This document shows positions 44,521-54,974 of a stretch of 64,000 nt of DNA, one piece after another. The stretch covers positions 24,532,953 to 24,596,952 of the forward strand of contig NC_036445.1 of the NCBI RefSeq assembly GCF_002775205.1. The letters run 5' to 3'. The position numbers were made by a program, and so were the translations under genes. The first letter of the stretch is position 1; each line of letters begins with the position of its first letter. The notes below the pieces were generated by a model. That model saw only the letters and a list, made by a program, of their open reading frames with translations, had not been told where the DNA came from and did not search any database. This DNA is from Xiphophorus maculatus. Its lineage: Eukaryota > Chordata > Actinopteri > Cyprinodontiformes > Poeciliidae.

Positions 44521-47500
44521 ATGGATTACAGCAAGTCGATGGGAACTCCTTCCACCAACCAGCCGTCCGCTCCCCCATCTTACCAGGACATCTCCTTGCA
44601 TCCCCCCCCGTACTCAGCACAGCCTCAGGTAACCACCAGCATCCAACAACACACCTCAGCCTAATAATTTGACCCATATTCTCTCCCGACAATGTAGGTG
44701 AACAGATTTGAGACAAAGGCAAGCTGGAGAAAACTAACATTAGAGATGGAGAGAACACCTTTTCGGTTTTCTTGCATTTCGCCAGATTGTTTCTGCTGTG
44801 ATCTGTTTTGGTTTTCTGCAGCTGGATTCATAATAATTAATTGGAAATATGTCTTATTTAATATCTACTTCATAAAATATTCCATGACCGCTTCAGTGAT
44901 GTAATCTGTATTAACTATGTTAACCACATAAATTGCCTAGAGAAGCAGGCAATTGAAGTTAACATTAAATTTCAACTTTTACTTGTTTTCTGCCTTGATA
45001 GTTCAGTGAGAACTGAACCAGAACAGAGCCTGGACTTTGGACCGGCCTGGATCATTTTATTAGAATTACAGGAAGCCATAATGATAGTGCTTATTAAGTG
45101 AGTACATGTGGAAACGAGGAAACGCAACACAAGAAAATAACGAACATAATTCCATAACCTGAAGCACAAAAATCCTGTAAAACTGGATATTTGTTTAGGC
45201 TCTATCAGTTTGTATTAAGTGATCACCATGCATTTGATATTTTCACAGTTTTTAACAGTTTTTCTCTCGTCTCTGAGCCACAACATCCACTTCCTCTAAA
45301 CGACCAATGCAGCCACAGTTCAGATTTTCTCTAAGGTTTCAAATCCCATATTCTTGCAAACACGTCGTTTTCTTTATTTCGTAAACTGTTTTTGGTCTAA
45401 AGCGCTCACTGGCATTATTTTCTCTCAGCTATCAGAGTGTTGCGTAAAAGTCAACTTTTATTGAACATATCTAGCCTCACACTGTTATCAGTGTCTATGT
45501 CAATTTATTCCAGATATTCATCTAATCAAGCAGGTCAGCTCATAAAAGCTTCATTATACTGACTGAGTGTGGAGTCAAACATAGCGCTGCAATTTATTTA
45601 TTTATTTTTTACAGTTTTCCTGCTGTCCTTCAGTCTAAAAATAAACAACTCACACACTTAACTGTGAGTTAGCTATGTCTGTTTCAGGTCTGATCCACCA
45701 GATTAACATGATTCAAAACAAAGAAACATTATAAAATACATAAAATGACCTGCAGTGAACTACATATTAAAACTGAGCGTATTATGGATTTTAACTGTAC
45801 TATCCCATCTGACTGACCTGTCGTGTAAAAATGCTGAATTCTGATTCTGTATCAGGGTTGTAAAGGTACAGAACTTTTTCTTTTTTTGTAAACCGTCCAT
45901 TCAACTCCAGTTGTATGACTTAAGCCTCCTCAAATGTACGCCACTGACATAAAGCCTTACTTTGAAGACAAATAAAACCTGATGCGAACTGGCAAAGGCG
46001 AATTAAAACACGTGAAAGGAGCAAAAACTATCAAAAAAAACTGAACATTTGCCTTGAAGGTTTAATCTTTTACCTCTGCCTCTTTGGGGAAGGGTCATCT
46101 TAGAGAGCTAAAGATGTATTTTATGTTGCTTTCCTTCAGGGTTACGGATTTTCACAGCAGTATGTCACAGGCATTGACCAGCAGCTGAATCAGCACCACA
46201 TCCAGCAGCCTTTCTCCATTGGCCAGCAGCAGCATCCAAGCGTGGAGTCAGCAATGCAAGAAAGCCCCGTTAACGACTACTTTAGCTACTCCATCTTCAC
46301 CATGGTCTGCTGCTTCTTCCCACTGGGAATAGCTGCCCTTGCCAACTCCATAGCAGTACGTACATCTTAACTCGTATTTTGTCAACGTTCTTGTTAGGCG
46401 TCGGAGAGTGTGACCCACACACAGGTCAGCCGAGGAGCGCGTGGTATCTGTGGCTGAGGTTGAAACTTTGAGCAGTTTTAAGTCAAATGTAAATAGAAAC
46501 AACAAAAATGTTAATAAAAGTCAGAAAAGCTGTTAATTTGTTTTTATTTGGACATAATTAATTACCTATAGGATGCAGTGAAGATGTTATAATGGTATAT
46601 ATAAATATGACTTGCAGATCAAAAATAAAATAATAAAAGTTAGTTGCTTTGACGTTTCCTCTGTTCTAGTCGCAGTAATGATTGGATTGTCGCTTCAGGA
46701 GCTTGAGGAAGGATAATTATTATACCTTCTTGCATCTAAGATATTTGGTGTTTTTGTGTTTCGTCCGCATCTAAATTGCTTGTATCTGTCAGATCCGCAG
46801 TCCAAAACAAGCCAGAATAGACGTTGTACCTGGACTTTCAAAAAATCTGGGATGAAGAAAAAGTCCGGTCAGACGTTTTTATGCAGTCATCACAGGGATG
46901 AACGTAATGTTCATTTTTGCTTTCATTGCTGCATTTTAATCACATTTTAAATGTGGACCGCTATCACTATCCTGTTGGAGCAGCCATTCGGGTTCAACTT
47001 TTAAATAACTGACCCAATGTGTCACACCTAGGTAAAAGAAGTGGCAAGACTATAACCTGACATTAAACACAAATAAGAACAGAAAAATGCTAGTTTATGA
47101 CCATTTCCATCAAAATTTTACTTAAAATAATTTTGACAAAGTTCTGATAAACTCAGATGAGTTGTAAAGTCTAAGGTCACTTGGCAGGAATTATTTTCCA
47201 TAATCCAGATAATCAGAGCCATTAAATACCCGGATCCCATGTAGGACAGGACCCAAGCCTCATCATGTCCACGTCCTCAGGACCAAGAGGTTCTAGAGCA
47301 CATGTGTCAAACTTAAGGCCCGGGGCCCAAATCTGGCCCGCCATAGCTTTTTGTGTGGCCCTCGAGACTCCAGATGCTAAATTACATCAGCGAGTCCACC
47401 CAGTTTTCTGTGACTGTGGAAATTCACATAAAATCAACAGATTCCCACGTTTTTTACCCGCTAATTCATAACTGTGAGTGTATTGCAAATTTTTGGCAAA

Positions 47501-48141
47501 AATGGTCAGAAATATTGGGTTGAACTGACCACAAACTCCTTCCTGTATTTTGAACATTTATGACACCGCTGCCTCAGCCTTATTTGATGTCAAGTTACTA
47601 GTTTGTCTGTGATCGATATGACAACAAACAAAGTCACAATCAACATCATACATAAACGCAAATATTGCAAAATTCCTTGAATTATTTCTATATTAGTCCC
47701 ACAAAATTTGTCATTTTATTTGCAAAAAAAATATCACAATCGTAAAATCGTGAAGGGGCTGAACAACGTAAAATGATGTTCAATTTTAATAAGTACTTAT
47801 AAAATGCAGAGATGGGTATTTATTTATTTTGTAACAAATTGTTAATGGGTATTAGCACATTCTGGGATGACCGGCCCTTTAAGAACATTCATGATCTTGA
47901 TTTGGCCCAAAACAAAACTGAGTTTGACCCCCGGTTCTAGAGAGCAGATGTAACCATGTCCTGTTTGGTTTTCTTTGCTTTTTCTGACCCTCAGACTCGC
48001 AACGCCATTGCCAGAGGTGAAAGGAGGATGGCAGAGCTGAGCAGCAGATGGGCCCTCATGATGAACCACGCAGCCCTGGGAACTGGGATTGCAGTCTTTG
48101 CCATCTCGACTGCTGTGATTATTTTCCTGCTTGTAGAATAA
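44521..48141 (+). CDS. CD225/dispanin (IFITM-like) protein, copy 1
   Basis: Three coding exons: 44521-44628, 46140-46355, 47995-48141 (156 aa), all in phase 0. The N-terminal 80 residues are rich in Pro, Gln and Ser and contain PPPY near residue 30, a PPxY motif that in IFITM3 binds NEDD4-type ubiquitin ligases. The CD225 domain follows: NDYFSYSIFTMVCCFFPLG with paired membrane-proximal cysteines (palmitoylation sites in relatives), the loop TRNAIARGERRMAELSSRWA, and a second span ALGTGIAVFAISTAVIIFLL at the C terminus. Proteins of this group sit in plasma or endosomal membranes; some restrict virus entry, others act in trafficking. The subfamily here (PRRT1/SynDIG-like or IFITM-like) is not decided. 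Two tandem relatives follow. Intron 2 carries a hAT-like element. AATAAA is near 49.89 kb, beyond LINE insertions in the 3' flank. Confidence 0.87.
47299..47934. mobile_element. hAT-like non-autonomous element with exact 8-bp duplication
   Basis: Flanked by TTCTAGAG at 47291-47298 and at 47935-47942. The left end carries TGTCAAACTTAAGGCCCGGG and CCAAATCTGGCCCGCC; the right end has GATTTGGCCCAAAAC and GAGTTTGACCCCCGG, a degenerate inverted repeat. This is the widespread fish repeat with GTCAAACT-type ends. It is 636 bp, has no open frame and lies in intron 2 of CD225 copy 1, 52 bp before the exon 3 acceptor. Confidence 0.85.
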
Positions 48142-48347
48142 TAAGCAATTTTTCTCATGCTTTTCTCTGTCTGCATCAGACAGACTGTAGGAAGTCATCT
48201 GGCCATTATAATCTGACCGGAAGCTAAAAGTGATCTGATTAAAGATTTTTCCACTTGTTACTTTAATCTGTTTCAGCGTTTCTATCTTCAGTCTCCGAAG
48301 ACAATCGCAATCAGTCATGTTTTCTTTAAAATTAGAATTCTGCAAAT

Positions 48348-48348
<1 letters not shown>

Positions 48349-48436
<88 letters not shown>
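48349..48436. repeat. (ATT)n microsatellite
   Basis: About 88 bp of perfect ATT trinucleotide in the 3' flank of CD225 copy 1. It creates artificial poly-Tyr and poly-Ile frames. Confidence 0.97.
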
Positions 48437-48574
48437 TCAGCCATAGTGGCATTTCTGAAAAACTTTTTGTGACTTTAATGACTGTGTCTAGTGTTCTCAC
48501 TAAAACCAGGAAGAAGAAGAAGAAGAAATACCGTTGTTAATTTAGAAATCACAGAACAGCTTAGCGTTAAAATA

Positions 48575-49235
48575 TATAAACTATTGCAACTCCCTTCTGT
48601 TTGGTCTCACCCATAAATCTCTTCATAAGCTTCAACTGGTCCAGAACTCAGCTGCCCGTATCATTACTAAAACCCCATCCATGCACCACATCACTCCTAC
48701 CTTGCAAAGACTTCATTGGCTGCCTACCAAGTTCCGCATAGAATACAAAATTCTTCTGTATACTTTTAAGGCTCTTTACAATCTTTCCCCACTATATCTT
48801 TCCAATCTTATTCATATTGCCACTCCCTCTCGTTCCCTCAGATCATCCTCATCTATCCATTTGTCTGTCCCCTCTGTCCGTCTTACTACCATGGGGAGCA
48901 GAGCTTTCAGTCGCTCTGCCCCCCAACTCTGGAACTCATTACCACCTCACCTTAGAAACATAAATTCATTCCCTAAATTTAAAACCGAACTTAAAACACA
49001 CCTTTTTAGATCTGCCTTTTCAACATGACACAATTGGTTTGCTTGATTTTTATATAGATTTTTTACATAGATTTACATATAGATTTTATATAGATACATT
49101 GTTGTGTATTTATTCTACCTATTTTTAATTGCTATATTTTATTGTTTTTGCTATTTTTCGTTCTCTGTACGGTGTCCTTGAGTGCCAGAAAGGCGCCTTT
49201 CAAATAAAATGTATTATTATTATTATTATTATTAA
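48575..49235 (+). mobile_element. 5'-truncated L2-like LINE 3' end
   Basis: Encodes the C-terminal tail usual in these LINEs: [20 protein letters not shown], then [39 protein letters not shown] and [10 protein letters not shown]. The coding part is open from 48681 to 49028. It ends with GGCGCCTTTCAAATAAAATG and an (ATT)n tail, the usual L2/Maui-type end. Insertion on the plus strand into the 3' flank of CD225 copy 1. Truncation at the 5' end is normal for LINEs. Confidence 0.87.
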
Positions 49236-49277
49236 AGACCTGCTGCTGTTGCATGAACCTTCCAGACCACTCAGGTC

Positions 49278-49318
<41 letters not shown>

Positions 49319-49680
49319 CTCTGCAAACCCAAGAACCAGAACCAAACAGTGGAGAGGCAGCATTCAGCTTCTACGCACCACAAATCTAGAACAAACTTCC
49401 AGTAAACTGAAAAGATGCTGAAACACCGAGATCCTTTCAATCAAGACTAAAGTCCCACCTGTTCAGAGTTGCCTTTGATAAATAGCTGGAACACTGATTA
49501 ACATAGTTGATGCATATTTGACTATGATTATTCTTGATTTATATGGTGGTATTTGACAAAATGCAATGTTTATTACTTGTTTCCTAATTTTTTAAAGCAT
49601 TTTTATGGTGTAAAGCACTCAAGTGCTTTGTTGCTGAAATGGGCCACAGAAATAAACTAGAGTTGACTTTACTTTAACTG
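49236..49680 (+). mobile_element. Second LINE 3' end (Rex1/L2-like) with GGTTCT minisatellite
   Basis: Translation in fragments resembles the LINE C terminus: LRSSGSGSGS, then EPNSGEAAFSFYAPQI, with SFQSRLKSHLFRVAFDK after a stop. The end GTAAAGCACTCAAGTGCTTT and GAAATAAACTAGAGTTGACT is a typical LINE tail. A (GGTTCT)n expansion at 49280-49318 sits inside it. It abuts the other LINE end directly. Confidence 0.7.
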
Positions 49681-51470
49681 AGCATAGTGCATACTTGATT
49701 AAAGCAAACATGACTCTCCAATGCTAATCTTTTCAATAATGTGATATGACCTGCTTAGTTCTGTGTAAATACTGATTATCATTGCTCTTAACGTTTAGCT
49801 AAAGTTAATGAAGATGTTTTATTTTTTTTTATGAGTGTCAATTTATCTTTGTTCTTAAATGATTAAATGTTTATGATGTATGAAAGAAATAAAACAAGTA
49901 CCCAGATAATTCTGTTTTTTTCTTTGCAAGGATCAGTTTGTAGGTTAAACAATTACAGGAAATTAAAGTTGGAAAAATGGGTATTTCCCAATTTTATTCC
50001 CCATCCATCCATCCATCCATCCATCCTTCCGTGGATCAATGAAATTTTAAAGGTCATTTTGATTTAGCAAAAATGAGGGGCCTTGTTGACCTTTTGACCT
50101 TTAAACTTTCATTAATATCTTCAAAGCAGCACAAACGTAGTGGAGTTGATTGACACCAATTTGCTGATTTGCAGAAGGAGGAGGTGGAGGGGCCTGGTTG
50201 ACCTTTGATGACCTCTGGAAACATTTATTAATGTCTTTAAAATGATAGCGACACAAAGATTTTTGCTGCATAAGCGCAGCACAAATGTAGCACAAACATT
50301 TGACACCATTTTTGTCGGATGAGAAGAAGGTGGAGGGTCAGCTTCACTCAGGTCACCAGCACCCCTGTGACTTCGCACGAATAAGTGGGAAAATGAGTTT
50401 CCAGATTGAAATCTAAGGAGCAAAGTCCCTGTTTTTTTTAAAAAAAAATAAAAAAATAAAAATAAAACAAAGGCTTACTGAGAGGTTCCATTATTAGAAG
50501 GATTTAGCGTCATGTTAAGATTAATCAAAAATCATTCCAGAAAAACAACCGATCCACATGGGATAACAGGAAACACTCTGCCAGCAGGTGTCACCCTCGG
50601 GCAAAATAAATGACATTTTCAGCAGTGAACCATTTTTTTAACCCAACGGTTCTAAAGTGTTCATAGATTCATAAAGCCTCGTCTCTCCATCACTGATAAG
50701 GAGTAATTAAGCTAAGGTGCTGATGAGAGACAACTAACAAACAGAACAGACACAAGATCTCCTAAAATAATAGACTATACCAAAATGTGCAGTCAAAAGA
50801 ATACATGAAAGAGCTCAATAGAAATGAATGAACTGCTATGAAAAGATGTTAATGGCATTTACCTTTCCTTTGCAACACTGATTACTGATTAGGGACAGCA
50901 GAAAACCTGGTAAAGCCCTCAGTTATTTAAATCCTGACTGTCAACTAGCCTGTCTTGTCAGCATCTCCTGCACAGACATGGTGCTGCTTTAATAACTTTT
51001 AACTGAGTGAATGAAGATATTTTCTTTTATGAGTGTTAATTTGATATTACATATTCAATATGCAGTCTTAAATGATAAAATGGTTACAAGTATGAAAACG
51101 TAAATAAAACAAAACCTACTTAATTCTGTGCTTGCTTGGCCTGTATCGGTTTGTAAGTTAGACATCCATCCATCCATCCATCATCCATCCATCCGTCCAT
51201 CCATCCATCAATCCATCCTCAGATTCTCCTTTTTTTCATAGTTCCATATTTAGAATCTAATCACTGTAGGAATTGTTACACATCCGTAGTTTCGGTTTCA
51301 CTTATCAAAGTTTACTAATGGAGGTAAAGCATTTATCAGGTCGTGGCCCCCTCTGGTGGACACATTTAAAAGTGCTCAGCTTTACAAACTATTGATGACT
51401 CCCCAGTGAACCAACCAATTTAAATCTCTTGCTAAAATACAGTCAAGAGTCATCAAATAAATAAGGTGGA

Positions 51471-51536
51471 ACTAAACTTAGTTCAACTAAGTTTAGTCTT
51501 CGGGACTGATGATTTAACCTCATCGGCCCCGAAGAC
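51471..51536. repeat. Two overlapping perfect hairpins
   Basis: ACTAAACTTAG at 51471-51481 pairs with CTAAGTTTAGT at 51487-51497 (5-nt loop). GTCTTCGGG at 51496-51504 pairs with CCCGAAGAC at 51528-51536, and inside that loop GATGA and TCATC can also pair. The two stems share two bases. Confidence 0.9.
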
Positions 51537-51987
51537 TGAGATCTGTCAGTGTGAACCACAGAGGCTGTAAACCAAAAGGCCTTGAAGTGTCAGTCTGGTA
51601 TTGTTGGGTAATAGCAAGTTTTGTTTTCCTGTCAATGAATGGATGTTGCCAGGTGTCCCACTTTAACTTCACCCACCCACCCACCTGCTGGTTCCAGAAA
51701 CAATAGAGGAGATAAATCTGTATAAAGCAGACCCAAACAAGAACTAAATGACTTTAGGGAAATGCAGTGGAGTCACCTATCCATCCATCTATCCATTATC
51801 TAACACACTTATCCTTCCAAGGATGAGTGATACGTCTTTCTGCATGTCCCCTCCAGGCAGAAAAACCTCAGGCAGGGACATTTGCCCACTCTATTACACA
51901 ACCGACTGACTGGTTGACCGACTGTAGTCAAACAGAAATCTAAAGCAGTTTCAAAAATAAAAACAGATTTCAACTTCGAATGAGCAC

Positions 51988-52029
51988 AATTTTGGTGCAG
52001 TACTAATTTGCACCAAAATTGCAAATTAG
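51988..52029. repeat. Two mutually exclusive hairpins upstream of CD225 copy 2
   Basis: AATTTTGGTGCA at 51988-51999 pairs with TGCACCAAAATT at 52009-52020. CTAATTTGC at 52003-52011 pairs with GCAAATTAG at 52021-52029. The second stem uses the loop and part of the right arm of the first, so only one can form. Located about 470 bp before the ancestral start codon of copy 2. Confidence 0.9.
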
Positions 52030-52499
52030 CAAGCAAAAACACACACGCTTCTCTCACCTCACATCAAAATCATCGTTTCTCAATACTTTCTGGATTGAAA
52101 AATGGGTAAGACATGAAAGTCAAAGTCCAGTCACCGGAGAAAAGGAAAAAAAACTCAACCTCAAAATCAATATTAAAAAAATGCATATTAAGACTTTTAT
52201 TTTGATAGAGACCAAATGAAACGAAACAACATATCCTCCATGTGTACATACAGTCTTAAAGATACTCTTATTGACCAATCAGGGAAAGCCAGTCATTATG
52301 CTGCTGTGCTTTTGTGATGACAGCCATGAGAGGAACCCTGTCATCTCTATTGCCCATATTGCTCATCATCATCATCATCATCATCGTAAACCTCAAGATA
52401 AAGATAATTTCGGATGCCTCCCTTCAACTTTCAAAGACTAGTAGCACAGCTGTAAAGAACCAGGGGGGAGAAAATTGCATAAGTCTTTACAGCTGCATC

Positions 52500-54974
52500 A
52501 TGGATCACAGCAAGCAGATGACATGGAGCAGTGAGATGGAGCGGTGAGAATCCCTCCATGAACCAGCCCTCCTCTCCTCCGCCTGCCCAGGACTGCTCCT
52601 TTCCCTCGTACTCAGCACAGCCACAGGTAACCATCAGCATCCAGCAACATAACTTGATCTAATAATACTGTTGTAATTTGTTCCGGTGTCCTGAATCTGG
52701 ATTTGTATTCATTTGGTTTAATGGAAAATATGTCTTATTTGACCTCTGCTTAACAACATCTATAACAGCCACAGTTTTATACACTGTATAAATTATATTA
52801 AACATATATGTACACTGTCTAAACTGGTGAAGTGTGCAATTTAAATGAACATGAAGCTTCAACTTTTTTGCTTTTTTTCTCCTTTTTTTTGCGTGATATA
52901 TCCTCTATATTTCATTAAGTACTGAACCAGAGCAGAGCCTGCACTTTGGACCAGCCAGAGTAAATTTAGCCTCTACTTATAATTACAGGAAGACATGATG
53001 ATAGATGTAATATGTTGGACATGTGGGAATAAGGGTAGGAATCACTTTGGACATAAAATTATAAACAAAAACACTGAAATCCTAAAAGAATATCTGCTTA
53101 GCCTAGAAATTCAATAATTTCCTGCCTAATCAACATTGTGTCAGTATTATATAGGATTAAAATAATAGAAAACCAAGAAAATTGATAAAACACATAAAAT
53201 AACTGTGGCTTAATGCTGTGAAATTAACTTGAATAAATAGATTTTAAAGTGATCTGTACTTTCCCAAAGGACTGTCGTGTTATGTAATAATGTAGATTCC
53301 TGTTTGGTCGGTAAAATTTGTAAAATTTCTCCTTTTTTTAAATCAGGAAGATTTTGCCTGGGTTTGGTGCTTTCACTTTAGAATTTTCAACTTTTGCTTT
53401 TGCGTAAATTCGATTTTTTATTTTTTTATTTTTTTTTGCTGAAAAAATAATGTTGTTTGCGCTGCTAAGAGTGGCGACGTTGTTTCAGAAATACTCAGAA
53501 ATACTGAACCAAAACCCACTTGCAGTTGAAGCCAGATATTTACATGCATCTTCCAACAACCTCTCCATAGGACTGAGATCAGGGCTTAGTGACAGCCACA
53601 CCAAAACTTTTATAAAGCCACTTTCCCACAGGCCTTCTCTCCCACAGATTTGTCTTGCAACCTCACTGCCTAGAGTTACTGGAGCAGCATTCAAACAGTT
53701 AGGTTACTTCAACCTCCTCAAATGTACAGTGTTAATTAACTGGCGTTAATCCTTACTCTGAACCCAAATGAAAATTGAAATGAACAAGCAAAGTTTAAAA
53801 AAAATAGCACCAAATTAAATGTTTGCCTTTAATTTTAATCATGTTATTTATTTCTTCGCCTTTGATTCTTGGTGGAGAACAACTGAGAAAAAGCTTAAGA
53901 TGTATTTCATATTGGTTTTTCTTCAGGGTTACAGACTTTCGCAGCAGCATGGCTCAAGATTTGACCGGCAGCCTTTACCGCCCCCTCCCGCCCCCAACCA
54001 GCAGCCTTTTGGGCCGCCTCTTCAGCATCCCAACCAGCAGCCTTTCTCCACGGGTCAGCAGCAGCCAGGACAGCCAGGCGTCTTCATCGTGCAGCCAGTA
54101 CTGCAGAATCGACTAGCGGGCCGTGCTAACGACTACTTTTGCTACTCCATCTTCATGCTCTTCTGCCGCCTGCCAGTGGGAATGGTTGCCCTTGTCAGCT
54201 CCACTGCAGTAAGCCTATCTCTCTCTTATTTTGTCTACATTCTTGTTATGCATCAGAGTGTTTGACCCACACAGATCAGCTGAAGAATGTGTGGTATCTG
54301 TGGTACAAACATGTTTTCAACAATAGTTGAGGTAAAAAAAATAAAATAAAATTTAAACTTTATGTAATTTTCCTGAAGCCATGGTGGTGCCCAAACTTCT
54401 GGCTCTAAGCTAAATAACATTCACTTCACTCTGAGTTGGCTGATTTTTATCTTTATTAATTTGTCGACTCTCTGGTCTTGGTGAAATAAAAAAAAGCAAG
54501 AACACACAGGTTTATGGTGCATTTTGTGTTCATTGTAGAGCTACTGGTAGTTCTAAACTTATTGCTGTTTGTCTATGTGGTTGTTTTTTTTATGTAATGT
54601 CCTGCAGAACCAAGAAATATTTACCACATGCTGAAGTTTACAACCTTATAATGCTCAAACCTGGATTATCTAGCTAACTTGCTGAAGGCCAGACAGAAGT
54701 TTATTTTAGCAGTTTTTAGACTTGTAATAAATCACTGAGCACAACATTTGCACACCAGGCAGTTAAATTGGTTAAATCGAGACAGGAAATGTAGAAAAGG
54801 GTCTACTGTTTTATTATAGCCATCAAATAAGCATGTTAAGATGCAAGTGTTTGTGCTGGATTTTATTTAGGATCTGTTTTGTTTGTTTTCTCTCACCCTC
54901 AGACTCTTGACGCAATTGCCAGAGGTGACCGGCAGGTGGCAGAGCGGAGCAGCAGACGGGCTCTGGGAACTTAA
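52500..54974 (+). pseudogene. Decaying CD225/dispanin paralogue, copy 2
   Basis: Exons aligning with copy 1 lie at 52500-52626, 53927-54208 and 54903-54974. The ATG that corresponds to copy 1's start (52500) now reaches TGA after 15 codons at 52547; a second ATG at 52558 opens the frame NQPSSPPPAQDCSFPSYSAQ, giving at most 140 aa. Exon 2 is Pro/Gln-rich and keeps NDYFCYSIFMLFCRLPVGM, but the paired cysteines of the CD225 domain are reduced to one and PPPY has become FPSY. Exon 3 keeps the loop (TLDAIARGDRQVAERSSRRA) and then hits TAA at 54972-54974 where copy 1 continues into its second span; a short deletion relative to copy 1 precedes this. Introns and flanks still align with copy 1, so this is a tandem duplicate. 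It could still make a one-span protein; loss of function is the better reading. Confidence 0.7.
53500..53690 (-). mobile_element. Tc1-like fragment in intron 1 of CD225 copy 2
   Basis: On the minus strand it encodes LSPDLSPMERL, the Tc1 transposase motif usually written SPDLNPIE, and on the plus strand reads CTCCATAGGACTGAGATCAG followed by GGCTTAGTGACAGCCACACC. The flanking intron sequence on both sides (CATTCAA before, CCTCCTCAAATGTAC after) aligns with intron 1 of copy 1 near 45.9 kb, which lacks it, so it came after the duplication. Confidence 0.65.

Larger units (their letters stand above)
48142..52499. other. Flank between CD225 copies 1 and 2: LINE insertions and duplicated 3' segments
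   Basis: Begins with the 3' untranslated region of copy 1, interrupted by an (ATT)n tract and two LINE 3' ends. Two related segments, about 49.80-50.03 kb and 51.00-51.22 kb, both carry a run like ATGAAGAT, TTTTATGAGTGT, CTTAAATGAT and GTTTGTA before a CATC/CCAT tract, and both match the 3' flank of copy 2 at 55.40-55.64 kb. Two divergent direct copies of a 115-145 bp unit (GACCTTTTGACC, then GACCTTTGATGACC) span 50.09-50.34 kb. No gene is supported. Confidence 0.6.

Noticed and set aside
48346-48540. Poly-Tyr and poly-Ile frames
   Set aside because: Created by the (ATT)n microsatellite.
51170-51218. CATC/CCAT tracts as a CRISPR-like array
   Set aside because: Simple tetranucleotide repeat without spacers in a vertebrate genome.
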